Notes: generated from the letters alone by a model not told the origin. DNA of 64,000 bases from Terrisporobacter glycolicus ATCC 14880 = DSM 1288 (GCF_036812735.1 NZ_CP117523.1:1054001-1118000); one strand, 5' to 3'. Shown: positions 24,554-33,398, counted from the stretch's first letter. A program made the numbers and translations.

Positions 24554-24772
24554 ATGGCAACTAACAATAATAACACAAAGGCTGTTCCAGAAGCAAAAGC
24601 TGCTTTAAATCAAATGAAATTAGAGATAGCAAATGAACTTGGTATGTCTAACTATCAACAAGTAGATAAAGGAAATCTTACAGCTAGAGAAAATGGCTAT
24701 GTAGGTGGATACATGACTAAAAAACTTGTTGAAATGGCTGAACAACAAATGGCTGGAAAAGGTCAACAATAA
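24554..24772 (+). CDS. Alpha/beta-type small acid-soluble spore protein
   Basis: This 72-residue SASP coats and protects spore DNA and is degraded on germination. The family core is clear: ALNQMKLEIANELGM contains the germination protease (GPR) site at about Glu-Ile-Ala, and GNLTARENGYVGGYMTKKLVEMAEQQM is the DNA-binding C-terminal half. Start ATG 24554 follows AAGAGGT. Its presence shows that the organism forms endospores. Expression in the forespore is expected. Confidence 0.96.
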   Translation: MATNNNNTKAVPEAKAALNQMKLEIANELGMSNYQQVDKGNLTARENGYVGGYMTKKLVEMAEQQMAGKGQQ

Positions 24773-24805
24773 CTAGAAAATAGAAAATAATATATAGTTA
24801 AAAGT

Positions 24806-24855
24806 AGAGGTAAGTATAAAGAAATGAATTTCTTTTTACTTACCTCTTTATTTTT
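24806..24855 (+). terminator. Terminator of the SASP gene
   Basis: AGAGGTAAGTA pairs with TACTTACCTCT, with AAAGAAA/TTTCTTT extending the stem; a T-rich tail follows. Confidence 0.85.
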
Positions 24856-24949
24856 ATATTAATATTATATATTATAAAAATTTTTCGAAATAGAAAATAA
24901 AGGTTATATTGACTAATAAAAGAAAATATATTAAAATAAATAATACTTT

Positions 24950-25044
24950 GGTAAGGGAGTAGTTGGCACTGATATTTTAGTGTAATAAAGTCAACATACT
25001 GATAGTTATACTATCTGGCTTTGTTTTGAATGATGAGACTTATC
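24950..25044 (+). ncRNA. yybP-ykoY manganese riboswitch
   Basis: This leader sits directly in front of mntP. The conserved GGGAGTAG (24955-24962) and the 3' GAGACTTATC (25035-25044) are the diagnostic ends. GGTAAG (24950-24955) pairs with CTTATC (25039-25044) to close helix P1. Two side hairpins lie between, including a GATAG/CTATC stem (about 25011-25025). The 3' strand of P1 is also the 5' arm of the following terminator, so Mn2+ binding should stabilise P1 and allow mntP transcription. Confidence 0.88.
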
Positions 25045-25076
25045 TATAGCGAAGGCTATAGGTGGGTCTTTTTTTA
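25036..25076 (+). terminator. Riboswitch-controlled terminator ahead of mntP
   Basis: AGACTTATCTATAGC pairs with GCTATAGGTGGGTCT (G-T pairs) and is followed by TTTTTTT. It overlaps and excludes riboswitch helix P1. Confidence 0.88.
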
Positions 25077-25206
25077 TTTGATTAAAGTAGATATGCATGG
25101 TTGGATGCACAAAATTTAGAGTTCACACTGTGGCTTAATGAATTTAATTTTGGGAAGAATATATCAAAGTAGAATGAAATTTTAATAAATGAAAGGAAGG
25201 ACAAAT

Positions 25207-25815
25207 ATGGGTCTAATTGAGTTATTAATATTAGCAGTAGGTCTTTCAATGGATGCTTTTGCAGTTTCAATTTGCAAAGGACTATCTCTTAGAAAGGTTA
25301 CGTTTAAAGAGTGTGGAAAAGTTGGTCTATACTTTGGAGTATTTCAAGGAGCAATGCCTCTTATTGGATTTATATTAGGAGTACAATTTAAGGACTATAT
25401 AACTAGCATAGACCATTGGATAGCATTTATTTTATTATCATTTATAGGAATAAATATGATAAGAGAGTCTATGGAAAAGGATGAAGGTGGTGGAATTGTA
25501 GATTTAACAGAAGCAGCTGTAGGAGAAGAAGAAGTAAATCAACTTGGATTCAAAAATATGATTATGCTTGCTATTGCCACTAGTATAGATGCTCTTGCAG
25601 TGGGTGTAACATTTGCATTTTTACAAGTAGATATCATACCAGCTGTTTCATTTATAGCAATAGTTACGTTTATTTTATCTGCTATAGGTGTTAAAATAGG
25701 AAATGTATTTGGAATAAAGTACAAATCAAAAGCAGAATTTACAGGAGGGGTTATTTTAATATTAATGGGTATTAAAATATTATTAGAACATTTAGGTTTT
25801 TTACCCTTTGTATAG
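25207..25815 (+). CDS. mntP: Manganese efflux pump MntP
   Basis: This 202-residue six-helix membrane protein of the MntP (YebN/DUF204) family exports Mn2+. The two internal repeats carry the conserved acidic motif: [15 protein letters not shown] in helix 1 and [15 protein letters not shown] in helix 4. Start ATG 25207 follows GGAAGGA; an in-frame ATG 18 bp upstream overlaps that site and is rejected. Control by the manganese riboswitch upstream both supports and is supported by this assignment. Confidence 0.95.
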   Translation: MGLIELLILAVGLSMDAFAVSICKGLSLRKVTFKECGKVGLYFGVFQGAMPLIGFILGVQFKDYITSIDHWIAFILLSFIGINMIRESMEKDEGGGIVDLTEAAVGEEEVNQLGFKNMIMLAIATSIDALAVGVTFAFLQVDIIPAVSFIAIVTFILSAIGVKIGNVFGIKYKSKAEFTGGVILILMGIKILLEHLGFLPFV

Positions 25816-25891
25816 AAAAAATAAATAAAAATATATGTCTTGGTTAAAATAACTCTAGATGTAAAATATTAAATACATAAGGAGTGTTATT

Positions 25892-26062
25892 ATGGCAGTA
25901 GCAGATTTTAACAAAATTAAACAAGACTTTATTAATGCAGATGTAGATGGAAAAATAAGAATATATACGACTACAGAAGGATTAAGTGTAGAACAATTTA
26001 GAGAATTATTAAGATATTATCCTATACAATATTTATCTAAGTTAGAAAAAGCTATGGGATAA
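25892..26062 (+). CDS. Small conserved-looking protein of unknown function (56 aa)
   Basis: ATG 25892 lies behind AAGGAGTG and is open for 56 codons to TAA 26060-26062, followed by a strong terminator. The protein is soluble, mixed charged and apparently alpha/beta (MAVADFNKIKQDFINAD... IRIYTTTEGLSVEQFRELLRYYP). The composition and third-base bias are those of real genes here. I do not recognise the family. It lies between mntP and an unknown gene on the other strand. Confidence 0.7.
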   Translation: MAVADFNKIKQDFINADVDGKIRIYTTTEGLSVEQFRELLRYYPIQYLSKLEKAMG

Positions 26063-26079
26063 GCAAAATTTTAAATTTT

Positions 26080-26119
26080 AAAAGCACTACTAAAAATTAA
26101 CTTAGTAGTGCTTTTTTTT
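26080..26119. terminator. Terminator after the 56-codon gene
   Basis: AAAAGCACTACTAA pairs with TTAGTAGTGCTTTT, followed by T residues; also usable for the convergent gene. Confidence 0.88.
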
Positions 26120-26594
26120 AACTTAGATTAGTTTTTCGTATGTAATTGTAAATTCTTTCATTTCCTAACTCTATGTCTCCTGTTTCAATATATTTAATTA
26201 TGCTCTCCATATCATTACCATTTAGATATTGTATGGGAATAATTAAATCATAGCCTTCATCCAATAAAAGATTTTTAAGTTTTACTTTTTGAGAAATGCT
26301 GGGTGGCAATACTTTCTTTTTTTCTTTTTTTCTTTTGCGACAAGTTGCTAAGTTTTCATTTTGCATATCAATAAGAGTATTTATGTATTCTATGTAAGAA
26401 GATTTAAAATCTTCTTCATTTAATAAATCTTCGCTTAATATATGATTAATATAATCATCGCATAAAATATTTTGTGCAAACTTATCGGCGGTTAATTTGC
26501 CAGTAACTATCCCCTTTTGGTATTTTCTTAAAATGCTTTTGGTGTGGCTATAAATCTTATTACGTGTTTCTAAGTCTAATTCTCTTATCTCCAT
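26118..26594 (-). CDS. Hypothetical charged cytosolic protein
   Basis: This 158-residue protein has no recognised domain. It is largely helical and charged, with a Lys/Arg-rich run in the middle (about 86-95, RKRKKEKKK) that could bind nucleic acid. The C-terminal part reads like a small helical bundle. ATG 26594 follows AGGAGTGG on the minus strand. The 200 bp between this gene and the divergent Cys-rich gene hold no other frame. The function cannot be inferred. Confidence 0.65.
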   Translation of the reverse strand: MEIRELDLETRNKIYSHTKSILRKYQKGIVTGKLTADKFAQNILCDDYINHILSEDLLNEEDFKSSYIEYINTLIDMQNENLATCRKRKKEKKKVLPPSISQKVKLKNLLLDEGYDLIIPIQYLNGNDMESIIKYIETGDIELGNERIYNYIRKTNLS

Positions 26595-26800
26595 AAGGGA
26601 CCACTCCTATTTTTATAATAAGTTCTTATATTTTATTGTTGCCAAATTTAAAGTTTGCATACTTTTTGTCAGAAAATTAAAACATATAAAGATTCAGACT
26701 AAAATATTTCATTAAAATATAAACTCAATTAATTAAGAAAACATAATTATATTTTTAATTTTGCACATAATAAAGTAGATAACTTTAGGAGGTGGAATTT

Positions 26801-27106
26801 ATGGAAAATGGAAACTTAAAATGTAATGCTACTAACTGTGCACATAATGAAAGTTGTGAATGTAGAGCAGGAGCAATAAATGTTGCAGGACGTGAAGCAG
26901 TTACAACTAGTGAAACAGGTTGTAGTTCTTTTGTTGATGAAGCAAATGGAGGATTTACTAACTCTGTAGATTGTGGATGTACAAAGCCACAAGATATTAA
27001 ATGTGAGGCTTGTAATTGCAAATATAACGAAAATGAATGTTGCGCAGCTGATGATGTTAGAATAAATGCAAATGATGCATCTTGTGAAACTTTTGCACAA
27101 AAATAA
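26801..27106 (+). CDS. DUF1540 cysteine-rich protein, two domains
   Basis: This 101-residue protein contains two DUF1540 units (residues about 7-44 and 66-100). Each has a Cys-x4-Cys-x5-Cys-x-Cys start (CNATNCAHNESCECRA; CEACNCKYNENECCAA) and a final Cys-Glu/Ser-Thr/Ser-Phe. Such domains are predicted zinc- or metal-binding modules. The ATG at 26801 after AGGAGGTGG is the start; an in-frame GTG nine bases earlier lies inside the ribosome binding site. Function unknown; clostridial relatives are common. Confidence 0.82.
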   Translation: MENGNLKCNATNCAHNESCECRAGAINVAGREAVTTSETGCSSFVDEANGGFTNSVDCGCTKPQDIKCEACNCKYNENECCAADDVRINANDASCETFAQK

Positions 27107-27137
27107 CCTAATCTTTATAAAATTTAATACTTACAAT

Positions 27138-27162
27138 AAAAAGCCCTTTTAGGGCTTTTTTT
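27138..27162 (+). terminator. Terminator of the DUF1540 gene
   Basis: AAAAAGCCC pairs with GGGCTTTTT around a TTTTA loop, followed by T residues. Confidence 0.9.
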
Positions 27163-27284
27163 GCAAGGACATTATATTATCCTAAAACTTGTATAAAAAT
27201 TACTATTCAAGCCTTTTTAAAGTATATAAATTCAAAATTTTACCAATAATAAAAATAAAATAGATATTAAGAGGAAGTGTAGTT

Positions 27285-27761
27285 ATGATAAATAATATAA
27301 TTAAATTATTTTACTCAGAAATAGTAAAAACCAAAATGAGCAATATGCCAAATAAAGATTATGAACTTAGAAAAGGGTGTAAAGAATTTAGAAATATTAC
27401 ATTAAAAATAGATAGTTATTTATTTAAAGGATTAAAAATAATTTTAGCATTGTTTATACTTTATTTATCTTTTAATGTTAGAATGCTTCTTGGAGTAGGG
27501 GTACTATTAGTTGAGGTAACTTATTTAGTTTATAAAGTTAGTTATGAGAAGCAAGTAAAGGAAGCAATTGAAAATGTAAAAAATAATATAGAAATATCAA
27601 CGAATAACTTTATAAATGAAAATGGTAAGAGGGGAATTAACTTATTAATAACTCTTCTTATTATAAGTTTACTTACAGGGTTTAATTATTTTATAGGTAT
27701 AAGTTTTATAATAGTATTTATATATACGATTAGGAGTATATATGAAGGGTTTAAACAATAA
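27285..27761 (+). CDS. Small membrane protein of unknown function
   Basis: This 158-residue protein has four hydrophobic segments in two pairs (about 47-64 and 66-85, then 116-132 and 135-152). The pairs are separated by a charged helical part; the N-terminus is basic and cytosolic. No family is recognised. ATG 27285 follows GAGGAAGTG. It stands alone before a long gene-free stretch. Confidence 0.65.
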   Translation: MINNIIKLFYSEIVKTKMSNMPNKDYELRKGCKEFRNITLKIDSYLFKGLKIILALFILYLSFNVRMLLGVGVLLVEVTYLVYKVSYEKQVKEAIENVKNNIEISTNNFINENGKRGINLLITLLIISLLTGFNYFIGISFIIVFIYTIRSIYEGFKQ

Positions 27762-28236
27762 AAAATATAATGATAATTATATAAATAAATATTGTATTTA
27801 TATAACTTTAAACCGACAAGCTATAAAAAATAATTATTTATATTTCGGGTATACATAGAAATGTACTGAGGTCTTAAAATTGGACTTTATACTGGATTGA
27901 TATTTCATTCCAGTATTTTTATTTTATGTTATTTTTAGATCATATGCCTCTTCTACTTTTAATATTTATGTATGTGAAAAATACAAGTGCTAGCTCTTTT
28001 TATTGAATAGAGAAAGTATCTTCATAGCAACTATAGACATAATTAAAATTTAAAAATAAATTTTACATTAATTTCAAGTGACAGAGGAATTAACACAGAT
28101 ATACTTGATTTAAATAGTAATATATATTTATTCCCTAAACATGTAAAAAGGTAATTTATCTATATAAATAAATAATATTATGTTACAATAAGTTTTATAA
28201 AAAAGTAAATCTTATATGAGGGAAGGGTGTATACTT
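27762..28236 (+). other. Gene-free stretch, AT-rich, with one terminator-like hairpin
   Basis: No frame with a ribosome binding site is visible. ATACTGGA (27889-27896) pairs with TCCAGTAT (27909-27916) and is followed by TTTTATTTT, a plausible terminator for the membrane-protein gene or for an unseen short RNA in 27790-27925. The remainder up to the phosphatase gene shows no riboswitch signature that I recognise. Confidence 0.4.
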
Positions 28237-30003
28237 ATGACCAATATTAGTATGAAAATTAAAAATTTAGTAGAGATATCTTCGTTAGTTACAGAATCTA
28301 CTAATTTTTTTGATATAAAGGATAAAATAATTGAAAAAATGCTTGAAGTAGTTTTTCCTAGAAAAGCTTGTGTCAACTTATTTTATAATAGCGATTATAA
28401 GCATGCTTACTTAGTATGTTCAAATAGCTTAGATTACATAAGAGAAACTTTTAAATCTGACGAAGCTAAAGGTGTAAAATTTGATTTTTATGAAGATTAT
28501 CCAGAATACATTCATGATGCAGTAGAATTTAAAAAAATAATTTATATAAAAAATGTCTTTGAAGATGAAAGAGCTATAAAAGAGAGAGATTTAGCGAAGT
28601 ATGAAAAATATACAGGAAGGGTTGTATTTCCTTTAATATATAATAAAAAAGTAGTAGGATTTATGACTTGTTTCTTAGACGAAGATGATATTTTAAAAGA
28701 TGAGGATATAGACTTTGTGTCTTCTATTGCTTCTTTAATAGCTTTATCTATAGAAATAACAGAAAAAAATAGTCAAAAGAATTTTGTGATTGATAAACTT
28801 AGAAGTTCTTTAGAATTAATAAGTGAAGCTACGAGAAAGCTTTATCAAAATAAAAATATAGATGAATTCTTAGTTCATTTAAGTGATATAGCTAAAAAAA
28901 CCACAAAGAGCCAAGATTCGGTTATATTAATAGACAAAAATAATTGTAAAAATAAAATATTTAGGTCTTATTGTAAGTTAGATGAAAGAGACACTAATAT
29001 GGAAGATACAGTTAATTTGCTTTTATCAAAAAATGTTCAAGGCCAGTATGTAAATGATAGAGAAAAATCAAAAGAAATAAACTTAAATGTAGATACATAT
29101 ATCTTCTATAAATTGTCTAATGAATCAGAGTCTATTGGTGTAATTTTATGTACAGATGGAAAAAAATACGAAGATGATGATTTAAATATATTGAGTATAT
29201 TATCAAAGCAGGTTACAGTTGCTATGCAACTTTATGACTATAGTGAGAAAAATGTAAAGCATAAGTTGATTGCAAAAGAGTTGAATATACTCAACAAACA
29301 ACAAAAACTTATAATGAATGATAGTAAGATGGAATGCAATAATGAAAAAGAATTGGAATTTTATCATAGACCAGCAACAGTTGTAGGTGGAGATTTCTAT
29401 TATGCGCATAAAATTGATGATAAAAGAGTAGCTTATATTATTGCTGATGTTATGGGACATGGTATAGTGGCCAACTATATGGTTGCTATGATTAAAGGTG
29501 CTTTTAAAACATTATGCTATCAATATAAAACACCTGGAGAAATAGCAACTCACTTAAATAAAATATTATATGAAGAGTTTGATAAGATGGGTGTATTTGC
29601 TACGGCTTTAATAAATGTGTTTGACACTGAAAGAAATATATTGTCTGTTTCTAATGCAGGTCATTATAGTCCTATAATTATTGATGAAAATGGTGAAGTA
29701 GTGGAGAGTCTTAATTGTAAAAAAGGAATTCCTATAGGTGTATTACCAGAGGGAGAGTATCATAGTAATACCTTTAGTGTAGAAAATTATCCAATGATAT
29801 TTATGTTTACGGATGGCATATTAGAAATTAAAAATAATGATAAAGAAGAGTTTGGTATAGATAGGTTGAAGGGTTTTGTAGAAAATAACTACAAAAATAA
29901 TAAGAATAAAATTGTAGAAAACTTTAAAATAGAAGCAGAAAAATTTACTGGAAATGATAATTTTGATGATGATATTTTAATTTTAATGTTAAAAAATATT
30001 TAG
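28237..30003 (+). CDS. GAF-domain PP2C-type serine phosphatase (SpoIIE/RsbU family)
   Basis: This 588-residue signalling phosphatase has two regions of GAF-like sensor character (about 5-170 and 180-340), a coiled-coil linker, and a C-terminal SpoIIE/PP2C domain (about 370-585). Metal-binding aspartates are visible in VVGGDFYYAHKIDDKRVAYIIADVMGHGI and in FMFTDGILE, with a final DDDILILML. Such enzymes dephosphorylate anti-anti-sigma factors. ATG 28237 is preferred, since GGGAAGGGTG gives spacing to it and not to the ATG at 28216. It lies nine bases upstream of the reductase gene, so the two form an operon. The signal and partner are unknown. Confidence 0.88.
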   Translation: MTNISMKIKNLVEISSLVTESTNFFDIKDKIIEKMLEVVFPRKACVNLFYNSDYKHAYLVCSNSLDYIRETFKSDEAKGVKFDFYEDYPEYIHDAVEFKKIIYIKNVFEDERAIKERDLAKYEKYTGRVVFPLIYNKKVVGFMTCFLDEDDILKDEDIDFVSSIASLIALSIEITEKNSQKNFVIDKLRSSLELISEATRKLYQNKNIDEFLVHLSDIAKKTTKSQDSVILIDKNNCKNKIFRSYCKLDERDTNMEDTVNLLLSKNVQGQYVNDREKSKEINLNVDTYIFYKLSNESESIGVILCTDGKKYEDDDLNILSILSKQVTVAMQLYDYSEKNVKHKLIAKELNILNKQQKLIMNDSKMECNNEKELEFYHRPATVVGGDFYYAHKIDDKRVAYIIADVMGHGIVANYMVAMIKGAFKTLCYQYKTPGEIATHLNKILYEEFDKMGVFATALINVFDTERNILSVSNAGHYSPIIIDENGEVVESLNCKKGIPIGVLPEGEYHSNTFSVENYPMIFMFTDGILEIKNNDKEEFGIDRLKGFVENNYKNNKNKIVENFKIEAEKFTGNDNFDDDILILMLKNI

Positions 30004-30011
30004 GAGGGGTT

Positions 30012-30611
30012 ATGAATAAACAAAATAAAGTTTTAATTGTTAATGGTAGTCCAAGAAGAAGTAAAAACTGTAGTAAAATAATTGAAAATATAACTAAAAA
30101 GTTAGAAGAGAACAAGATTAACTACGAAGTATTAAATATTTATAGAATGAATATAGACTACTGCACAGCTTGTGGATATTGTGAAAGAACTGGAAAATGT
30201 ATTATAAAAGATGATATGACTCCACTATATGAAGCTTTTGACAAATCTATAGGAACTATTGTAGTAAGTCCTATGTTTTTCCAAAGTATTTCTACAAAGG
30301 TAAAAACATTAGTAGATAGAACTCAGGCATTTTACTCAAGTAAGTACATATTAAAGAAACCATCTATAGATATTAAAAAAGAACGTAGAGGAATGTTTAT
30401 AGCGGTGGGAGGTCAACCTGAATATGAAAATCAATTTTTAGGTGGACAACTTGTAATGGATTTATTCTTTAAGTGTATAAATACTAAATTAATTTCAAAT
30501 GTTTATATGAGTAATAGTGATGAAGTAGCATTTAGTGAAAATATGGTATTTCAAGAAGTGTTAAATGAGGCGGTGATAAATTATATAAAAGAAATAAATG
30601 ATCTAATGTAA
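30012..30611 (+). CDS. NADPH-dependent FMN reductase / flavodoxin-like iron-sulfur flavoprotein
   Basis: This 199-residue flavodoxin-fold protein has the FMN phosphate loop VNGSPRRSKNCSK (about 10-22). A Cys-x-x-Cys-x-x-Cys-x5-Cys segment (YCTACGYCERTGKC, about 50-63) is typical of iron-sulfur flavoproteins and multimeric flavodoxins. VVVSPMFFQSISTKVKTLVDR follows the fold of the NAD(P)H:FMN reductase group. ATG 30012 follows AGGAGGGG within an operon with the phosphatase. Its electron partner is unknown. Confidence 0.82.
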   Translation: MNKQNKVLIVNGSPRRSKNCSKIIENITKKLEENKINYEVLNIYRMNIDYCTACGYCERTGKCIIKDDMTPLYEAFDKSIGTIVVSPMFFQSISTKVKTLVDRTQAFYSSKYILKKPSIDIKKERRGMFIAVGGQPEYENQFLGGQLVMDLFFKCINTKLISNVYMSNSDEVAFSENMVFQEVLNEAVINYIKEINDLM

Positions 30612-30657
30612 GAATAATAAATTCACAATTAAGTCAGTTATTTTGGAGGGGGAGTTA

Positions 30658-32067
30658 TTGAATTTAGAACTATATGAAATATTAATGAGGGAAATACTAA
30701 TAAATATTGATGAGGGGATACATTTTATAGACAATAAGGGTAAAACAATAATCTATAATGACTGTATGGAAAAAATAGAAAAAATGAGTAAAACTTATGT
30801 AATGAGTAAGTCGTTTATGGATATTGTTGATGAAATGAATATAAAAAACAGCACATTATTAGAGGTATTAAATAAAAAAAAGATCATAGAAAATAATATG
30901 CAAAGATATGTTGATAAAAATGGAAAAGAAATAACTACATTAAATACTACAATCCCAATTATAAATGGAAATGATTTCATAGGTGCTTTAGAAATATCAA
31001 AGGATATTACAACAATAGAAACTTTATCTGAACAAGTAACAAATTTAAAAAACAATTCAACAAATAGAGAAAATAAATTAGAAGGAAGATATAAGTTTGA
31101 AGACATTATAGGGAACAGTAAGCTTATGAAAGCCTCTATTAAAAAGTGTGAGAAAGCAAGTAAGTCTGATGCATCAGTTTTTATATATGGAGAAACTGGA
31201 ACTGGTAAAGAACTAATTAGCCAATCTATACACTATGCTAGTAATAGAAAAGAACATCCTTTTATAGCGCAAAATTGTGCGGCATTACCAGAATCATTAT
31301 TTGAAGGAATTCTCTTTGGAACGATAAAAGGAGGATTTACAGGAGCAGTCGATAGACCTGGTTTATTTGAACAAGCTAACAAAGGAACTTTATTATTAGA
31401 CGAAATAAATTCAATGCCTATGGCTCTACAGGCAAAATTACTTAGAGTGTTACAGGAAGGTTATGTTAGAAGAGTAGGCGGTACAAAAGACATTCCTGTT
31501 GACGTTCGAGTTATAGCAACAACTAATGAAAGTCCAACTCAGATATTAAATGAAAACAAAATAAGAAGAGATTTATACTATAGACTAAATGTAATAAATA
31601 TAGAAATACCACCATTGCGAGAAAGAAAAGAAGACATATCATTACTTTGTGATATGTTTATTAAAAAATATAATAGAAAATTGAATAAGGATGTAAAAGG
31701 TATTTCTTATGATAGTATTAATTATTTAAAAAAACATAGCTGGCAAGGAAATGTAAGAGAATTAGAAAATGTTATATATTCTACTATGAGTATGATGGAC
31801 AATGAAAAAAATATAGTTCCTGAAATGATTCATTTAAACGATTATTATAATTTGAAAGAAAAAAAAACTAATGAGAATTATTCTTTAGATGACTTAGAAT
31901 ATAAAACTTTAGATCATATTATAGGAGATGTTGAAGAAGGGTATATAATAGAGTCCTTAGAAAAAACAGGATATAATATTAGTAAATCAGCAGCTATCTT
32001 GGGAATAAATAGGCAAAATTTACAGTACAAAATGAAAAAATACAATATAAAAAATTTTAATAAATAA
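30658..32067 (+). CDS. RocR-like sigma-54-dependent activator of the ornithine operon
   Basis: This 469-residue bacterial enhancer-binding protein has a PAS-like sensor domain (about 5-125). An AAA+ domain follows (about 145-385) with Walker A GETGTGKE (178-185), the sigma-54-contact loop GGFTGA (225-230) in place of GAFTGA, and Walker B TLLLDE (244-249). A Fis-type helix-turn-helix (about 430-469) completes it. The GTIKGGFTGAVDRPGLFEQAN context is close to RocR, the ornithine/arginine-responsive activator of Bacillus. The start is a TTG at 30658 after GGAGGGGGAG. A sigma-54 promoter and paired dyads lie between it and ord, so it most likely activates the operon that follows. The ornithine-sensing role is inference. 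Confidence 0.88.
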   Translation: MNLELYEILMREILINIDEGIHFIDNKGKTIIYNDCMEKIEKMSKTYVMSKSFMDIVDEMNIKNSTLLEVLNKKKIIENNMQRYVDKNGKEITTLNTTIPIINGNDFIGALEISKDITTIETLSEQVTNLKNNSTNRENKLEGRYKFEDIIGNSKLMKASIKKCEKASKSDASVFIYGETGTGKELISQSIHYASNRKEHPFIAQNCAALPESLFEGILFGTIKGGFTGAVDRPGLFEQANKGTLLLDEINSMPMALQAKLLRVLQEGYVRRVGGTKDIPVDVRVIATTNESPTQILNENKIRRDLYYRLNVINIEIPPLRERKEDISLLCDMFIKKYNRKLNKDVKGISYDSINYLKKHSWQGNVRELENVIYSTMSMMDNEKNIVPEMIHLNDYYNLKEKKTNENYSLDDLEYKTLDHIIGDVEEGYIIESLEKTGYNISKSAAILGINRQNLQYKMKKYNIKNFNK

Positions 32068-32117
32068 AAAGAGCAAAAAAATTTGCATAAGAGCAAAACT
32101 TTTTGCTCTTTTTTTAT
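32066..32117 (+). terminator. Terminator of the activator gene, built from the activator dyads
   Basis: AAAAAGAGCAAAAA (32066-32079) pairs with TTTTTGCTCTTTTT (32100-32113), then T residues follow. The same bases form the two GCAAA-N4-TTTGC dyads, so the site is used twice. Confidence 0.75.
32073..32106 (+). promoter_or_regulatory. Paired upstream activating sites GCAAA-N4-TTTGC
   Basis: Two dyads, 32073-32086 and 32093-32106, share identical 5-bp arms and 4-bp centres, with start-to-start spacing of exactly 20 bp (about two helical turns). They lie about 110-140 bp before a sigma-54 promoter, the usual distance for enhancer-binding proteins. An additional half site, GCAAAAAAATA, is at 32150. 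Confidence 0.7.
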
Positions 32118-32214
32118 TTCAAAAAATTAATTAGGAAAAAAATCTATAAGCAAAAAAATAAATATATGAGTAAAACAAAAGGTTTGATAAGAAATTAATG
32201 TTGAAAATTTAAAG

Positions 32215-32232
32215 TTGGCATAATTTGTGCTT
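32215..32232 (+). promoter_or_regulatory. Sigma-54 (-24/-12) promoter of the ornithine operon
   Basis: TTGGCATAATTTGTGCTT has GG at 32217-32218 and GC at 32229-32230, with exactly 10 bp between them, which fits the -24/-12 consensus. It lies 50 bp before the ord start. Confidence 0.85.
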
Positions 32233-32281
32233 TATAAAAATTGTAAGAAAATTAAAACAACTTATTTAGGAGGGTGTAATA

Positions 32282-33352
32282 ATGAGAAAAGTAAGAATAG
32301 GAATTTGGGGATTTGGAGCAATGGGAACAGGAATGGCAAATATGATATTAAAAAAAGAAGGTATGGAAATAGTATCTGTTTGTAGCAGAAGTACTGCAGG
32401 TAAAAGCATATATGATGTTTTGGAAATAGAAAGAGGAAATAGAAATGAAGTTATTATAAATGGTAATTATGAAGAAGCTTTCACAGAAAAAAATTGTGAT
32501 GTTGTTTTATTAGCAACTGATTCTTTTACAAAAAAAGCTTTTGATAAAATAATTTATTTATTAGAGAAAAAAATAAATGTTATTTCTACTGCTGAGCAAA
32601 TGGCATATCCACAAGCTGATGATCCAGACTTAGCTAAAAAAATGGATGAAGTTGCTAAAGAGAATGGTGTAAGTGTATTAGGAACAGGTATAAATCCAGG
32701 ATTTGTATTAGATTTATTAGTTTTAGCTCTATCAGGAACTTGCGAAGAAGTTGATAGCATAAGTGCTAAAAGAGTAAATGATTTATCTCCATTTGGGAAA
32801 GCTGTTATGGTTGAACAAGGGGTAGGTGTAACTAAAGATGAGTTCTTAAAAGGTGTAGAAAATGATACAATAGCAGGTCATGTTGGTTTTGTGGAATCAA
32901 TAAATATGATCACAGATGGACTAGGATGGAAGTTAGATAAAATAGAGCAAACAAAAGAGCCAATAATGACTACAATAGACAGAAAATCTAAATATGGAGA
33001 GGCTTTAGCAGGAAATGTTGCTGGTTGTAGACAATGCGGATATGGATATGTAAATGGAGAAGTTTTAGTAGAAATGGAACATCCACAACAAATAATACCA
33101 GAAGCTGAAGGAACTAAAACAGGAGACTACATATCAATAAAAGGAATACCAAATATAGATTTACAAATAAATCCTGAAATACCTGGAGGAATAGGAACTT
33201 ATGCAATGATAGTGAACTCTATACCTCTAATAATAAATGCAAGACCAGGACTAAAAACTATGTTAGATATACCAGTACCTAGAGCAATAATGGGTGACGT
33301 AAGAGAACAAATAGAAGTTGAATTAGAAGAAGATGTAAAAGTAGAAATATAA
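32282..33352 (+). CDS. ord: 2,4-diaminopentanoate dehydrogenase
   Basis: Ord (356 aa) oxidatively deaminates 2,4-diaminopentanoate at C4 to 2-amino-4-oxopentanoate with NAD(P)+ in the oxidative ornithine pathway. The Rossmann motif WGFGAMGTGMANM is at about residues 9-21. The dihydrodipicolinate-reductase-like middle (STAEQMAYPQADDPDLA, GTGINPGFVLDLL) is characteristic of the family. ATG 32282 follows AGGAGGG. It is the first gene after the sigma-54 promoter, and ortA follows in the same order as in known ornithine-fermenting clostridia. Cytosolic. Confidence 0.94.
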   Translation: MRKVRIGIWGFGAMGTGMANMILKKEGMEIVSVCSRSTAGKSIYDVLEIERGNRNEVIINGNYEEAFTEKNCDVVLLATDSFTKKAFDKIIYLLEKKINVISTAEQMAYPQADDPDLAKKMDEVAKENGVSVLGTGINPGFVLDLLVLALSGTCEEVDSISAKRVNDLSPFGKAVMVEQGVGVTKDEFLKGVENDTIAGHVGFVESINMITDGLGWKLDKIEQTKEPIMTTIDRKSKYGEALAGNVAGCRQCGYGYVNGEVLVEMEHPQQIIPEAEGTKTGDYISIKGIPNIDLQINPEIPGGIGTYAMIVNSIPLIINARPGLKTMLDIPVPRAIMGDVREQIEVELEEDVKVEI

Positions 33353-33398
33353 GAATTGAAATTATAAAAGTAGGTAGTAGTTAAAGGGGGAGAACAAA

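Noticed and set aside
27790-27925. Possible riboswitch or small RNA before the SpoIIE-type phosphatase
   Set aside because: No conserved motif of a known class is visible; only a terminator-like hairpin is supported.
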